A stretch of DNA of 26,624 nucleotides from an uncultured Bacteroides sp. Its GTDB lineage: Bacteria; Bacteroidota; Bacteroidia; Bacteroidales; Bacteroidaceae. Position 1 is the first letter of the stretch, and every line of letters starts with the position of its first letter. Positions 7,784-15,939 of the stretch are shown in pieces. Under the pieces are notes generated by a model. The model was not told the DNA's origin. It made no database searches and saw only the letters and a list, made by a program, of their open reading frames with translations. The position numbers and the translations under genes are program-made. The stretch lies in contig NZ_CABUHK010000073.1 in the NCBI RefSeq assembly GCF_902491285.1, positions 1-26,624 of the forward strand, in the 5' to 3' direction.

Positions 7784-8143
7784 GCAGTTGGCCGGTCTGT
7801 CGCGTGCACGTTTCGTGCAGGAGGAAAGTCCGGGCAACACAGAGCATCCTACTTCCTAACAGAAAGCTGTCCGCGAGGGTAGAGTAACGTAGAAGAAAAT
7901 AACCGCCGCTCCTTTTGGGGAGAGGTAAGGGTGAGAAGGTGGGGTAAGAGCCCACCAGCCGCATGGTGACATGTCGGGCTGTACGTCTTAGGAGTTGTAA
8001 GGTCATGTAAACCGGCGTTATGAGAGTTGCTCGCTCCATGTCGGAGGGTAGACCGCTAAAGTGTCGTGGTGACACGCCACTCAGATAAATGACAGGCACC
8101 TTATTTATAATAAGGTACAGAACTCGGCTTACAGGCTGACTGC
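7784..8143 (+). ncRNA. rnpB: RNase P RNA (bacterial type A)
   Basis: The catalytic RNA of RNase P, which trims the 5' leader of pre-tRNAs. Diagnostic conserved cores are present: GAGGAAAGTCCGGGC at 7821-7835 and, near the 3' end, AGATAAATGAC at 8083-8093 and ACAGAACTCGGCTTAC at 8117-8132. The 5' end (GCAGTTGGCC) pairs with the 3' end (GGCTGACTGC, ending 8143) to form helix P1, which fixes the boundaries to within a few bases. The length of about 360 is normal. A T-rich run (8144-8156) follows P1 and probably ends transcription. The yihY-like gene begins only 25 bases later. Confidence 0.97.
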
Positions 8144-8168
8144 TTTTTCTTTTTTTAAACTCTGAGCC

Positions 8169-9488
8169 ATGAAGAAGAAAATCACTGATATATGGAAATT
8201 CCTTACGTATGACATCTGGCGCATTACGGAAGGTGAAGTGACCAGGACTAAGTTCTCGCTCTACAATATCATTAAGACCATTTATCTCTGTATCAACCGT
8301 TTTACGAAAGACCGGATGGCAAATAAGGCATCGGCTCTGACATACAGTACCCTGCTTGCCATTGTCCCGATACTCGCTATCCTGTTCGCCATCGCACGCG
8401 GATTCGGGTTCGACAGTTTGATGGAACATCAATTGCGCAACGGGTTCGGGGGAAACATAGAAACCACGGAAGCCATCCTCTCCTTTGTAGATTCATATCT
8501 TTCACAGACCAAAGGTGGTCTGTTCATCGGAATCGGTTTGGTGATGTTGCTATGGACGGTTATCAATCTGGTCAGCAATATAGAAATCACATTCAACCGT
8601 ATCTGGGAAGTGAAGAAAGCGCGTTCCATGTACCGCAAGATTACGGATTATTTCTCCATGTTCCTGTTGATGCCGATTCTGATTGTAGTCTCCGGCGGTC
8701 TTTCCATTTTCGTAGGTACCATGCTCAAGCAGATGGACGACTTCGTACTGCTGGCCCCTATCATGAAATTTGCGATACGCCTCATCCCTTTCGTCCTAAC
8801 CTGGCTGATGTTCACAGGGCTGTATATCTTTATGCCGAACACAAAAGTGAAATTCAAACATGCATTTATCGCAGGAGTCCTGGCGGGAACCGCCTATCAG
8901 GTTTTTCAGTACCTATATATCAGCAGCCAGTTGGGAGTATCGAAGTACAATGCCATCTACGGTAGTTTCGCCGCCTTACCTTTGTTCCTTCTCTGGTTGC
9001 AAATATCCTGGACTATCTGCCTGTTCGGGGCGGAACTGACATATGCGGGACAGAATATCCAAAGTTTCAGCTTCGACCAAGATACGAGAAATATCAGCCG
9101 CCGTTACCGCGACTTTATCTCTATCCTGATTATGTCTCTTATAGCCAAACGATTCGAAAAGAACGAGCCGCCCTATACAGCTTCGGAAATATCGGAAGAA
9201 CATAAGATACCGATCCGGCTCACCAATCAAGTGCTTTATCAATTGCAGGAGATAGCTTTGATTCATGAAGTCGTCACAGACACCAAAAGTGAGGAAATCG
9301 GCTATCAGCCGTCAATGGATATCAATCAACTGAACGTAGCTATTCTGCTCGACCGTCTGGACACCTATGGTTCGGAGAACTTCAAGATTGATAAAGACGA
9401 AGAATTCAGCGACGAATGGAAAGTGCTGACCGAATCCAGAGAGGAATATTATAAAAAGGCAAGTAAGGTATTACTGAAGGACTTATAA
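8169..9488 (+). CDS. YihY/BrkB family inner membrane protein with C-terminal helix-turn-helix-like tail
   Basis: A 439-residue protein. About residues 45-300 form the YihY/BrkB membrane region with roughly six membrane segments. The family's NKASALTYSTLLAIVPI segment is near residue 55 and AIYGSFAALPLFLLWLQ is near 263. Older annotations call the family ribonuclease BN, but that activity belongs to a different protein; the function remains uncertain. After the membrane part, residues about 310-439 form a soluble tail. One stretch (YTASEISEEHKIP, then LTNQVLYQLQEI and VVTDT) reads like a winged helix-turn-helix. The gene starts 25 bases after rnpB, and I see no separate promoter between them, so read-through from rnpB is possible. 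Confidence 0.88.
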   Translation: MKKKITDIWKFLTYDIWRITEGEVTRTKFSLYNIIKTIYLCINRFTKDRMANKASALTYSTLLAIVPILAILFAIARGFGFDSLMEHQLRNGFGGNIETTEAILSFVDSYLSQTKGGLFIGIGLVMLLWTVINLVSNIEITFNRIWEVKKARSMYRKITDYFSMFLLMPILIVVSGGLSIFVGTMLKQMDDFVLLAPIMKFAIRLIPFVLTWLMFTGLYIFMPNTKVKFKHAFIAGVLAGTAYQVFQYLYISSQLGVSKYNAIYGSFAALPLFLLWLQISWTICLFGAELTYAGQNIQSFSFDQDTRNISRRYRDFISILIMSLIAKRFEKNEPPYTASEISEEHKIPIRLTNQVLYQLQEIALIHEVVTDTKSEEIGYQPSMDINQLNVAILLDRLDTYGSENFKIDKDEEFSDEWKVLTESREEYYKKASKVLLKDL

Positions 9489-9544
9489 AAAAGTGATGCC
9501 TTAAATCATGGAAATGAACTTAAACACAATTATATTAAAAAAAA

Positions 9545-12500
9545 ATGAAGAAACTACTACTCAGTGCTATTGCCCTATGCTTTGCAGGAGCAATCACGGC
9601 ACAAGAATCTCCGCTATGGATGCGTCATTGCACGCTTTCTCCGGACGGTACTACCATTGCCTTTACTTACAAAGGAGACATCTACACCGTGCCGGCTACG
9701 GGCGGACGTGCAACACAAATCACCACTAATCCGGCTTTTGACACAGAACCGGTATGGAGTCCCGATGGCAAGCAGATCGCCTTTGCATCCGACCGTATGG
9801 GAAGTCTCGATGTTTTCGTTGTATCCAAAGACGGCGGAGTCCCCCAACGACTGACTACCCATTCCGGCAGTGAGAAACCCATTGCTTACAAAGACAATAA
9901 GCATATCTTATTCACAGCTAATATCACGCCCTCTACTGAAGATGCCGGATTTCCTTCCGGCCAGTTCCAGCAGGTATATGAAGTAGGCGTAACAGGCGGA
10001 CGCCCTGTTATGTTCTCATCCATGCCGATGGAATGTATCTCTATCAATAAAGACGGAAGATTGCTCTATCAGGATAAGAAAGGATACGAGGACTACTGGC
10101 GCAAGCATCAGGTGTCCCCTATCGCCCGTGATGTCTGGATGTATACTCCGGGAAAGACACCCGTTTACCAGAAACAAACCACTTTCGGTGGTGAAGACCG
10201 CGAACCGGTATGGGCTCCCGACGGACAGTCATTCTATTACTTGAGTGAAGAAAAAGGCTCTTTCAATGTATTCCAACGTACTCCCGGAGCCGCTACCGCC
10301 AAACAGATTACTTTCCACACCAAGCATCCCGTCCGCTTTTTAAGCGTAGCTGCCGACGGCAAACTCTGCTACGGTTATAACGGTGAAATCTATACACTCG
10401 CTCCGGGTGGAAAACCGCAGAAAGTAAACGTTACTATCCTGTCGGACAAGAACGACAAAGACATCATCCGCCAAATCAGATCGAACGGCGCTACCGACAT
10501 TGCCGTATCCCCTAAAGGAAAAGAGGTGGCATTCATCATGCGCGGCGACGTTTACGTTACTTCAATCGATTACAAGACAACGAAACAAATCACGAATACT
10601 CCCGACCAGGAACGCAACCTGAGCTTCTCTCCCGACGGACGGACGCTAGTCTATTCTTCTGAACGCAACGGACTTTGGCAACTCTATACTTCAACCATCG
10701 TGCGTAAAGACGAAAAACAATTCACTTATGCTACCGAACTGAAAGAGGAACGCCTGACAAAATCCAATGTTGCTTCTTTCGAACCACAATTCAGCCCTGA
10801 CGGCAAGGAAATAGCATTCCTGGAAAACCGCACCGCTATCCGTGTCATCAACCTGAAAAGCAAGGCTGTACGCACCGTGATGGATGCCAAATACCAGTAT
10901 TCCTATGCAGACGGCGACCAATGGTTCCAATGGAGCCCCGACAGTAAATGGATTCTTTCGGACTTCATTGGTATAGGCGGCTGGAACAATAAAGATGTCG
11001 TGTTGCTGAAAGCTGACGGTAAAGGTGAAATGGTCAACCTGACCGAAAGCGGATATGGCGACAGCAATGCCAAATGGGTACTCGGCGGAAAAGCAATGAT
11101 ATGGAACAGCGACCGTACCGGATACCGCAGCCATGGTAGCTGGGGAAGCGAAAGCGATGCTTATATCATGTTCTTCGACGTAGATGCCTACAACCGTTTT
11201 ATGATGAGCAAGGAAGACCTCGCTTTACTTGAAGAAGCGGAAAAAGCCGAGAAAGCGGAGAAAGACAAAAAGGAAAAGGCGGAGAAAGAGAAGGCCGACA
11301 AGAAGAAAGATAAAAAAGGAACCAAGACGGAAGATAAGAAAGAAGATTCGGACAAGAAAGAGAAAGAAGAAGTAAAACCGCTGACTTTCGACCTCGAAAA
11401 CCGCTTTGACCGTATCGTCCGCCTGACTGTAAATTCCTCCCGGCTCGGCGATGCCGTACTTACTCCGAAAGGTGACGCACTCTATTATCTTGCAGCATTT
11501 GAAGGCGGCTATGATTTATGGGAACATAAACTGAAAGAGAACAGTACTAAAATATTATTGAAAGGAGTTGGCGGTGGCGCATTGATACCCGACAAAGAAG
11601 GAAAGAACATCTTTATGTGCACAGGCGGACAACTGAAGAAAATCGAAATTGCCGGCAGCAAAATCACCCCGATTAGCTTTGAGGCTTTCTTCGATTACCG
11701 TCCTTATGAGGAACGTGCCTATATCTTCGACCACGTCTACCAGCAAGTAAACGACAAATTCTATGTTGCCGACCTTCAAGGTACCGACTGGAAAGGATAC
11801 AAAGAAGCATACCAACGCTTCCTGCCTCATATCAATAACAATTATGACTTCGCCGAAATGCTGAGCGAAATGCTCGGAGAACTGAACGCTTCACATACCG
11901 GAGCCCGCTATGGAGCAGGAAGCAGTGCGCTACCTACCGCTGCCTTAGGTGTATTCTATGACGAATCATACGATGGCGCCGGACTGAAAATCAAAGAGAT
12001 TATGGCTCAGAGTCCTTTCACTCAGAAAAAGACAGATGTAAAAGAAGGATGCATCATCGAAAAAGTGGACGGAAAGGTAATTGAAGCCAACGCAGATTAT
12101 TTCCCGTTATTTGAAGGAAAAGTAGGACGCAAAGTCATACTTACCGTATATGACCCCGCTACCAAGAAACGTTTTGAAGAGACAGTGAAAGCCATCAGTT
12201 ACGGGGCTCAAAGCGAACTGCTCTACAAACGTTGGGTAAAACGCTGTGCACAAAAAGTAGAAGAACTATCCGGCGGACGTATCGCCTACGTACACATCAA
12301 AGGAATGGATAGCCCGAGCTTCCGTAAGATGTATTCCGAACTGTTGGGACGTTACCGCAATAAAGAAGCAGTTATCGTGGATACTCGCCATAATGGCGGC
12401 GGATGGCTGCACGATGATGTAGTAACGCTGCTCAACGGAAAAGAATACCAGCGTTTCGTTCCACGCGGACAATACATCGGCAGCGACCCATTTAACAAAT

Positions 12501-12838
12501 GGTTGAAACCGTCATGCATGTTGACTTGTGAAGACAATTACAGTAACGCGCACGGTACCCCATACGTATATAAGACATTAGGCATTGGTAAATTAATAGG
12601 TACTCCTGTCGCGGGAACCATGACTGCCGTATGGTGGGAACGGCAAATCGACCCGTCTATCGTATTCGGCATCCCGCAGGTAGGTTGTATGGATATGCAA
12701 GGAAAATATCTTGAGAACCAGACTTTACAACCCGACATCCTAGTCTACAATGAACCGGAAGCCAGTCTGAAAGGGGAAGACGCCCAGTTGAAAGCAGCAG
12801 TAGACCATCTGCTGAAAGAATTATCAAAGAAAAAATAA
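9545..12838 (+). CDS. Tricorn-like S41 family protease, secreted
   Basis: A 1097-residue protein with a signal peptide (MKKLLLSAIALCFAGAITA, cleaved near residue 19). Residues about 25-550 hold beta-propeller blades of TolB/WD40-like type, with repeats such as WSPDGKQIAF, WAPDGQSFYY and FSPDGKEIAF. Residues about 561-614 are an extreme Lys/Glu-rich linker. A second propeller-like part follows, then the tricorn core protease (about 690-1090) with a PDZ-like domain at about 820-890. The S-H-S-E set of tricorn is visible: Ser783-His784 in NASHTGA, nucleophile Ser1000 in NYSNAHG and Glu1057 in LENQTLQPD. Archaeal tricorn trims peptides made by the proteasome; here the signal peptide points to the periplasm. 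The position after the nucleophile is Asn, where tricorn, as I recall, has Asp. A strong terminator follows. Confidence 0.93.
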   Translation: MKKLLLSAIALCFAGAITAQESPLWMRHCTLSPDGTTIAFTYKGDIYTVPATGGRATQITTNPAFDTEPVWSPDGKQIAFASDRMGSLDVFVVSKDGGVPQRLTTHSGSEKPIAYKDNKHILFTANITPSTEDAGFPSGQFQQVYEVGVTGGRPVMFSSMPMECISINKDGRLLYQDKKGYEDYWRKHQVSPIARDVWMYTPGKTPVYQKQTTFGGEDREPVWAPDGQSFYYLSEEKGSFNVFQRTPGAATAKQITFHTKHPVRFLSVAADGKLCYGYNGEIYTLAPGGKPQKVNVTILSDKNDKDIIRQIRSNGATDIAVSPKGKEVAFIMRGDVYVTSIDYKTTKQITNTPDQERNLSFSPDGRTLVYSSERNGLWQLYTSTIVRKDEKQFTYATELKEERLTKSNVASFEPQFSPDGKEIAFLENRTAIRVINLKSKAVRTVMDAKYQYSYADGDQWFQWSPDSKWILSDFIGIGGWNNKDVVLLKADGKGEMVNLTESGYGDSNAKWVLGGKAMIWNSDRTGYRSHGSWGSESDAYIMFFDVDAYNRFMMSKEDLALLEEAEKAEKAEKDKKEKAEKEKADKKKDKKGTKTEDKKEDSDKKEKEEVKPLTFDLENRFDRIVRLTVNSSRLGDAVLTPKGDALYYLAAFEGGYDLWEHKLKENSTKILLKGVGGGALIPDKEGKNIFMCTGGQLKKIEIAGSKITPISFEAFFDYRPYEERAYIFDHVYQQVNDKFYVADLQGTDWKGYKEAYQRFLPHINNNYDFAEMLSEMLGELNASHTGARYGAGSSALPTAALGVFYDESYDGAGLKIKEIMAQSPFTQKKTDVKEGCIIEKVDGKVIEANADYFPLFEGKVGRKVILTVYDPATKKRFEETVKAISYGAQSELLYKRWVKRCAQKVEELSGGRIAYVHIKGMDSPSFRKMYSELLGRYRNKEAVIVDTRHNGGGWLHDDVVTLLNGKEYQRFVPRGQYIGSDPFNKWLKPSCMLTCEDNYSNAHGTPYVYKTLGIGKLIGTPVAGTMTAVWWERQIDPSIVFGIPQVGCMDMQGKYLENQTLQPDILVYNEPEASLKGEDAQLKAAVDHLLKELSKKK

Positions 12839-12845
12839 ACAATAA

Positions 12846-12880
12846 AGGGCTGTGATCGAAAGTTTTTTCATCACAGCCCT
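12846..12880. terminator. Bidirectional terminator between the tricorn-like and nitroreductase genes
   Basis: A perfect 11-bp stem (AGGGCTGTGAT / ATCACAGCCCT) with a 13-base loop, followed on the plus strand by CTCTTTTTT and on the minus strand by TTATTG. It sits between two convergent genes and can serve both, though the plus-strand tail is better. Confidence 0.88.
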
Positions 12881-12911
12881 CTCTTTTTTAATCTGAGAAT
12901 CTATTTTTCAA

Positions 12912-13457
12912 TCAGTAGCGATTATACGAAACCACTTTCTCTTTCGGCTTCCTCATCTTCTTACGCTTCTCTTTCACCGGATACCCTATCGCAATATCCA
13001 GCAATACACGTCGGGAAGCAGGAATCCCCGTCAGCCGCTTCATTTCCTTTTCATCAAACCAGCCCAGGATACACGATCCCAGCCCTTCACTTTCAGCAGC
13101 CAATGTGATATGAGCAGCAGCAATACCGATATCAATCAGCGGAAAATGCTTATCCTTCACTTTCCCGCCGAGTAAAGAAGTGATATTAGCCGATTCTTCC
13201 ACAATCAGTATATGCACGGGAGCATCCTTGGCAAACTTATTCATTCCCAGCCCTGCCGCCGCTTTGCCAATCTTCAAAGCCAATTCGCGGTCGGTTATCA
13301 CCACAAACTTCCACGGCTGCGCATTGCAGGCAGAAGGAGCCATACGCCCCGCCTCAATAATCCGTTCCAGCTTCTCCACTTCCACCGGGCGTTCTTTATC
13401 ATACGCGCGGTCGCTCTGACGGGAAAGCACTAATTGCAGAAATTCACTATCTTCCAT
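12912..13457 (-). CDS. Nitroreductase family protein (FMN-dependent)
   Basis: A 181-residue single-domain protein. The N-terminal LSRQSDRAYDKERPVE has the Arg-x-Ser-x-Arg pattern that binds FMN phosphate. APSACNAQPWKFVVI (about residues 37-51) and the glycine-rich GLGSCILGWF (about 125-134) are standard nitroreductase motifs. The C-terminus is strongly basic (EKRKKMRKPKEK). Such enzymes reduce nitro compounds, quinones or flavins with NAD(P)H. The gene starts one base after the riboflavin synthase stop, so the two are almost surely translated from one mRNA; this links a flavoenzyme with cofactor supply. The physiological substrate is unknown. Confidence 0.92.
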   Translation of the reverse strand: MEDSEFLQLVLSRQSDRAYDKERPVEVEKLERIIEAGRMAPSACNAQPWKFVVITDRELALKIGKAAAGLGMNKFAKDAPVHILIVEESANITSLLGGKVKDKHFPLIDIGIAAAHITLAAESEGLGSCILGWFDEKEMKRLTGIPASRRVLLDIAIGYPVKEKRKKMRKPKEKVVSYNRY

Positions 13458-13458
13458 C

Positions 13459-14061
13459 TCACTTATATTGAATCATCCGACTGATATACTTGCCTATAAT
13501 ATCAAACTCGATATTCACCACACTTCCAATCTCAAATGTATGGAAATTAGTATGCTCATAAGTATAAGGAATGATAGCTACCTGGAAAGTGTCATCCGTA
13601 GGGTTACATACCGTCAGGCTGACACCATTCACAGTTACCGAACCTTTGTCCACAGTGATATATCCCCGTTTCGCCATTTCCTTGTCAAACGCATACCGGA
13701 AAGTGAAATACCAACTTCCTTCCGCATCCTTTATGTCAACGCAGGTTGCAGTCTGATCTACATGTCCCTGCACGATATGACCGTCCAGACGACCATTCAT
13801 CATCATGCTGCGTTCCACATTCACCTTATCTCCCACTTTCAGCAAACCGAGGTTAGAACGTTCCAGTGTCTCTTTCATGGCAGTTACAGTGTATGTCTCG
13901 TCCGTCATACTCACCACCGTCAGACATACGCCGTTATGAGAAATACTCTGGTCGATTTTCAACTCATTCACAAACGAACACTTAAATGTAAAGTGTATAT
14001 TCTCCTGGTCTTTCACCAGCGCTACCAAAGTAGCATATTCTTCTACGATTCCGGAAAACAT
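13459..14061 (-). CDS. ribE: Riboflavin synthase, alpha subunit
   Basis: With the ATG at 14061 the protein is 200 residues and starts MFSGIVEE, the invariant N-terminus of the family. It makes riboflavin from two molecules of 6,7-dimethyl-8-ribityllumazine. The two repeated lumazine-binding barrels are clear: SHNGVCLTV in the first (about residues 41-49), GHIVQGHVD at the join, and VTVNGVSLTV in the second. An in-frame GTG 108 bases upstream would add 36 hydrophobic residues that the family does not have, so I reject it. The nitroreductase gene follows after one base. The upstream region holds a -7 element, a hairpin and a further promoter, but no FMN riboswitch that I can recognise. Confidence 0.96.
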   Translation of the reverse strand: MFSGIVEEYATLVALVKDQENIHFTFKCSFVNELKIDQSISHNGVCLTVVSMTDETYTVTAMKETLERSNLGLLKVGDKVNVERSMMMNGRLDGHIVQGHVDQTATCVDIKDAEGSWYFTFRYAFDKEMAKRGYITVDKGSVTVNGVSLTVCNPTDDTFQVAIIPYTYEHTNFHTFEIGSVVNIEFDIIGKYISRMIQYK

Positions 14062-14108
14062 AATGTTATTTACGATTTTACGATTTAAAATACTCTTTTT
14101 ATAGGGTC

Positions 14109-14116
14109 CAAAGATA
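14109..14116 (-). promoter_or_regulatory. Candidate -7 element for ribE
   Basis: On the minus strand this is TATCTTTG, matching TAnnTTTG, 47 bases before the ribE ATG. The -33 region has only TTTC. Confidence 0.45.
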
Positions 14117-14149
14117 CAAATAAGCTGGCAGGAAAGAAAAATAAGAGCA

Positions 14150-14236
14150 TAAAAAAAGGGGCTTTTCACAAAGCTCCTTTTTCAGTTTTCAATAGGTATT
14201 AGTTTTTTTTAAGGTAAAAAGATTGTTTTCAGGATA
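14150..14236 (-). ncRNA. Possible small RNA or ribE leader
   Basis: A consensus promoter (14243-14275, minus) would start an RNA near 14236 that reaches the hairpin at 14153-14182, giving about 85-90 bases. The RNA is A/U-rich with no convincing open reading frame. It lies in the 364-base gap between phoU and ribE, the longest gap in the window. The rest of the gap, 14276-14425, is A/T-rich with one more isolated -7-like element on the minus strand (TATATTTG near 14366-14373) and nothing else I can name. If transcription passes the hairpin, the same RNA would be a leader of ribE. Confidence 0.3.
14153..14182. terminator. Hairpin terminator upstream of ribE
   Basis: A 13-bp stem, 14153-14165 with 14170-14182, and a 4-base loop. 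The stem has A/T runs at its outer ends, so a T run follows on either strand. In plus-strand RNA it pairs fully with one G-U; in minus-strand RNA there is one A-C mismatch. It may end a short minus-strand RNA, end the pst-phoU transcript, or act as an attenuator before ribE. Confidence 0.6.
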
Positions 14237-14242
14237 ACGGTG

Positions 14243-14275
14243 CAAATATAGGTGCTTTTACCGATACTATCCAAA
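14243..14275 (-). promoter_or_regulatory. Consensus Bacteroides promoter in the phoU-ribE gap
   Basis: On the minus strand: TTTG (14272-14275), 21 bases, TATATTTG (14243-14250). Both boxes match the consensus and the spacing equals that of the rnpB promoter. It points towards ribE but lies 182 bases from its ATG, with a hairpin in between. Confidence 0.65.
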
Positions 14276-14425
14276 TTATAAAACATGTCATATAACATCT
14301 TTTTGAAAAATCTTTGGATTTATTATCATTTGAAGCAAGAACACCCGTAACTTGTCCGTTACAGTTGACAAATATAAGACAATTTTTTAAGGAGCCCTAA
14401 TTTCTGTTTAAAAATATGCAAATAT

Positions 14426-15115
14426 TTATTTCCCGGGATAGTGCTCTTCTGTCTTTCCACGGTGCTTTAAGACCTTTGCATCAATGAAAAAGACGATTTC
14501 TTCGGCGATATTGGTAATGTGGTCGCCGGAGCGTTCCAGCTTACGGAATACACTGACCAAATCGACGCAAGTAAGTGCTGCTTCCGGGTGCTCAATGATA
14601 TAATTCGCCAAAATTCCGGTAGCTTCCGCATTGATTTCATCCAATAAATTATCTTTAGAAAATATCCCCGCTGCCAGTTCGATGCTCTCTTCGTTCAAGG
14701 CACGTTTCGCCAGTTCCAGCATAGACAATACCTCTGCCTGCATTTCCGCCATACGAAGGCGATTCAACAGTTCCGCGTCAAGTACCGGCTCCTTGCAACG
14801 AATCACAAAACGCGCGATTCCCTCTGCAAAATCACCCAAACGCTCCAGATTAGTATTGATTTTCAGCATCGCCAAAACAAAACGAAGGTCGATTGCCACC
14901 GGATTGTATAATGCGATAATATCTTCCACATCGCTGTCTATCTTCAACTCGAAAGCATTCACCCTGCGCTCACGAACCATAACTTGTTGAGCCAGTTCCT
15001 TGTCAAGTGTCAAGACAGCCTCTCCGGCACGGTCAAGCTGATTATACACCAACGTCCACATTTCATCAATTTCCTTCTTCAACAGGATGAGTTCCGATTC
15101 TATAAACTTTACCAT
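14426..15115 (-). CDS. phoU: Phosphate transport regulator PhoU
   Basis: A 229-residue protein made of two PhoU helical repeats. Each carries the family's acidic metal-binding pattern: RLGDFAEGIARF (about residues 92-103) and RSGDHITNIAEEIV (about 194-207). PhoU links the Pst transporter to the sensor kinase and keeps the Pho response off when phosphate is plentiful. It is last in the pstC-pstA-pstB-phoU series, 57 bases after pstB. The length is normal for the family. No phoR or phoB gene is in the window. Confidence 0.95.
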   Translation of the reverse strand: MVKFIESELILLKKEIDEMWTLVYNQLDRAGEAVLTLDKELAQQVMVRERRVNAFELKIDSDVEDIIALYNPVAIDLRFVLAMLKINTNLERLGDFAEGIARFVIRCKEPVLDAELLNRLRMAEMQAEVLSMLELAKRALNEESIELAAGIFSKDNLLDEINAEATGILANYIIEHPEAALTCVDLVSVFRKLERSGDHITNIAEEIVFFIDAKVLKHRGKTEEHYPGK

Positions 15116-15172
15116 AATCTATTATATATAAATGATTAATATTCTGTTAACTGCATTCCAGACATGGATGCA

Positions 15173-15931
15173 TTAGCCAAAGCGGCCCGTTATATAATTC
15201 TGAGTAGCCTCTCTCTCCGGATTGGTGAATATCTTTTTCGTCTGGTCGAACTCCACCATTTCGCCCAGATAAAAGAAAGCAGTCTTGTCGCTCACGCGAG
15301 CCGCCTGCTGCATATTATGCGTGACGATAACAATCGTATAGTCCTTTTTCAGTTCATGAATCAGTTCCTCTACTTTTGCCGTAGAGATAGGGTCGAGCGC
15401 AGACGCAGGCTCGTCCATCAACAGTACCGAAGGAGACACCGCCATCGCGCGGGCAATGCAAAGACGCTGTTGCTGCCCGCCGGACAATGCATAAGCCGAC
15501 TCCTTCAACTTATCTTTCACTTCATCCCAAAGCGCCGCTCCTTTCAGCGTCTCTTCCACCCGCTGGCGGATGAAAGCGCTATCTTTTATCCCATTCACCC
15601 GAAGCCCGTAAGCCACATTCTCGAAGATGCTTTTCGGGAAAGGATTGGGACGCTGGAACACCATTCCCACATTCTTGCGCAACTCGTCCACTTCCACACC
15701 TTTCGCATAGATATTCTGCCCGTCGATACGGATTTCTCCTTCCAGGCGGGTAGCGGGAATCAAATCGTTCATTCGGTTGAAAAGCCGGAGAAAGGTAGAC
15801 TTCCCACAGCCCGAAGGCCCGATAAAGGCAACGACCGACTTCTCCTCAATCTGCATGCTGATACCTTTCAATGCATGGAAATCACCATACCAGAAGTTCA
15901 CGTCACGCGTATCTATTTTCACTGTATCCAT
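15173..15931 (-). CDS. pstB: Phosphate ABC transporter ATP-binding protein
   Basis: A 252-residue ABC ATPase. Walker A is GPSGCGKST (residues 38-46), the Q-loop lies in VFQRPNPFP, the signature is ALSGGQQQR (about 149-157), and Walker B is [12 protein letters not shown] (about 170-181), with the switch His in [16 protein letters not shown] and the overall length are characteristic of PstB rather than other ABC proteins. It hydrolyses ATP on the inner face of the membrane to drive uptake through PstC-PstA. It starts 8 bases after the pstA stop. Confidence 0.97.
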   Translation of the reverse strand: MDTVKIDTRDVNFWYGDFHALKGISMQIEEKSVVAFIGPSGCGKSTFLRLFNRMNDLIPATRLEGEIRIDGQNIYAKGVEVDELRKNVGMVFQRPNPFPKSIFENVAYGLRVNGIKDSAFIRQRVEETLKGAALWDEVKDKLKESAYALSGGQQQRLCIARAMAVSPSVLLMDEPASALDPISTAKVEELIHELKKDYTIVIVTHNMQQAARVSDKTAFFYLGEMVEFDQTKKIFTNPEREATQNYITGRFG

Positions 15932-15939
15932 ATACTAAC

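Noticed and set aside
7779..8432. Minus-strand open frame of 217 codons over rnpB
   Set aside because: It covers RNase P RNA and the start of the yihY-like gene in antisense and resembles no protein.
14062..14169. GTG-started N-terminal extension of riboflavin synthase with an AAGGAG 5' of it
   Set aside because: The extension is 36 hydrophobic residues not known in the family, its start overlaps the hairpin, and MFSGIVEE is the standard N-terminus.
14062..14275. FMN riboswitch upstream of ribE
   Set aside because: The leader is too short and A/U-rich, and I cannot find the conserved FMN aptamer blocks.
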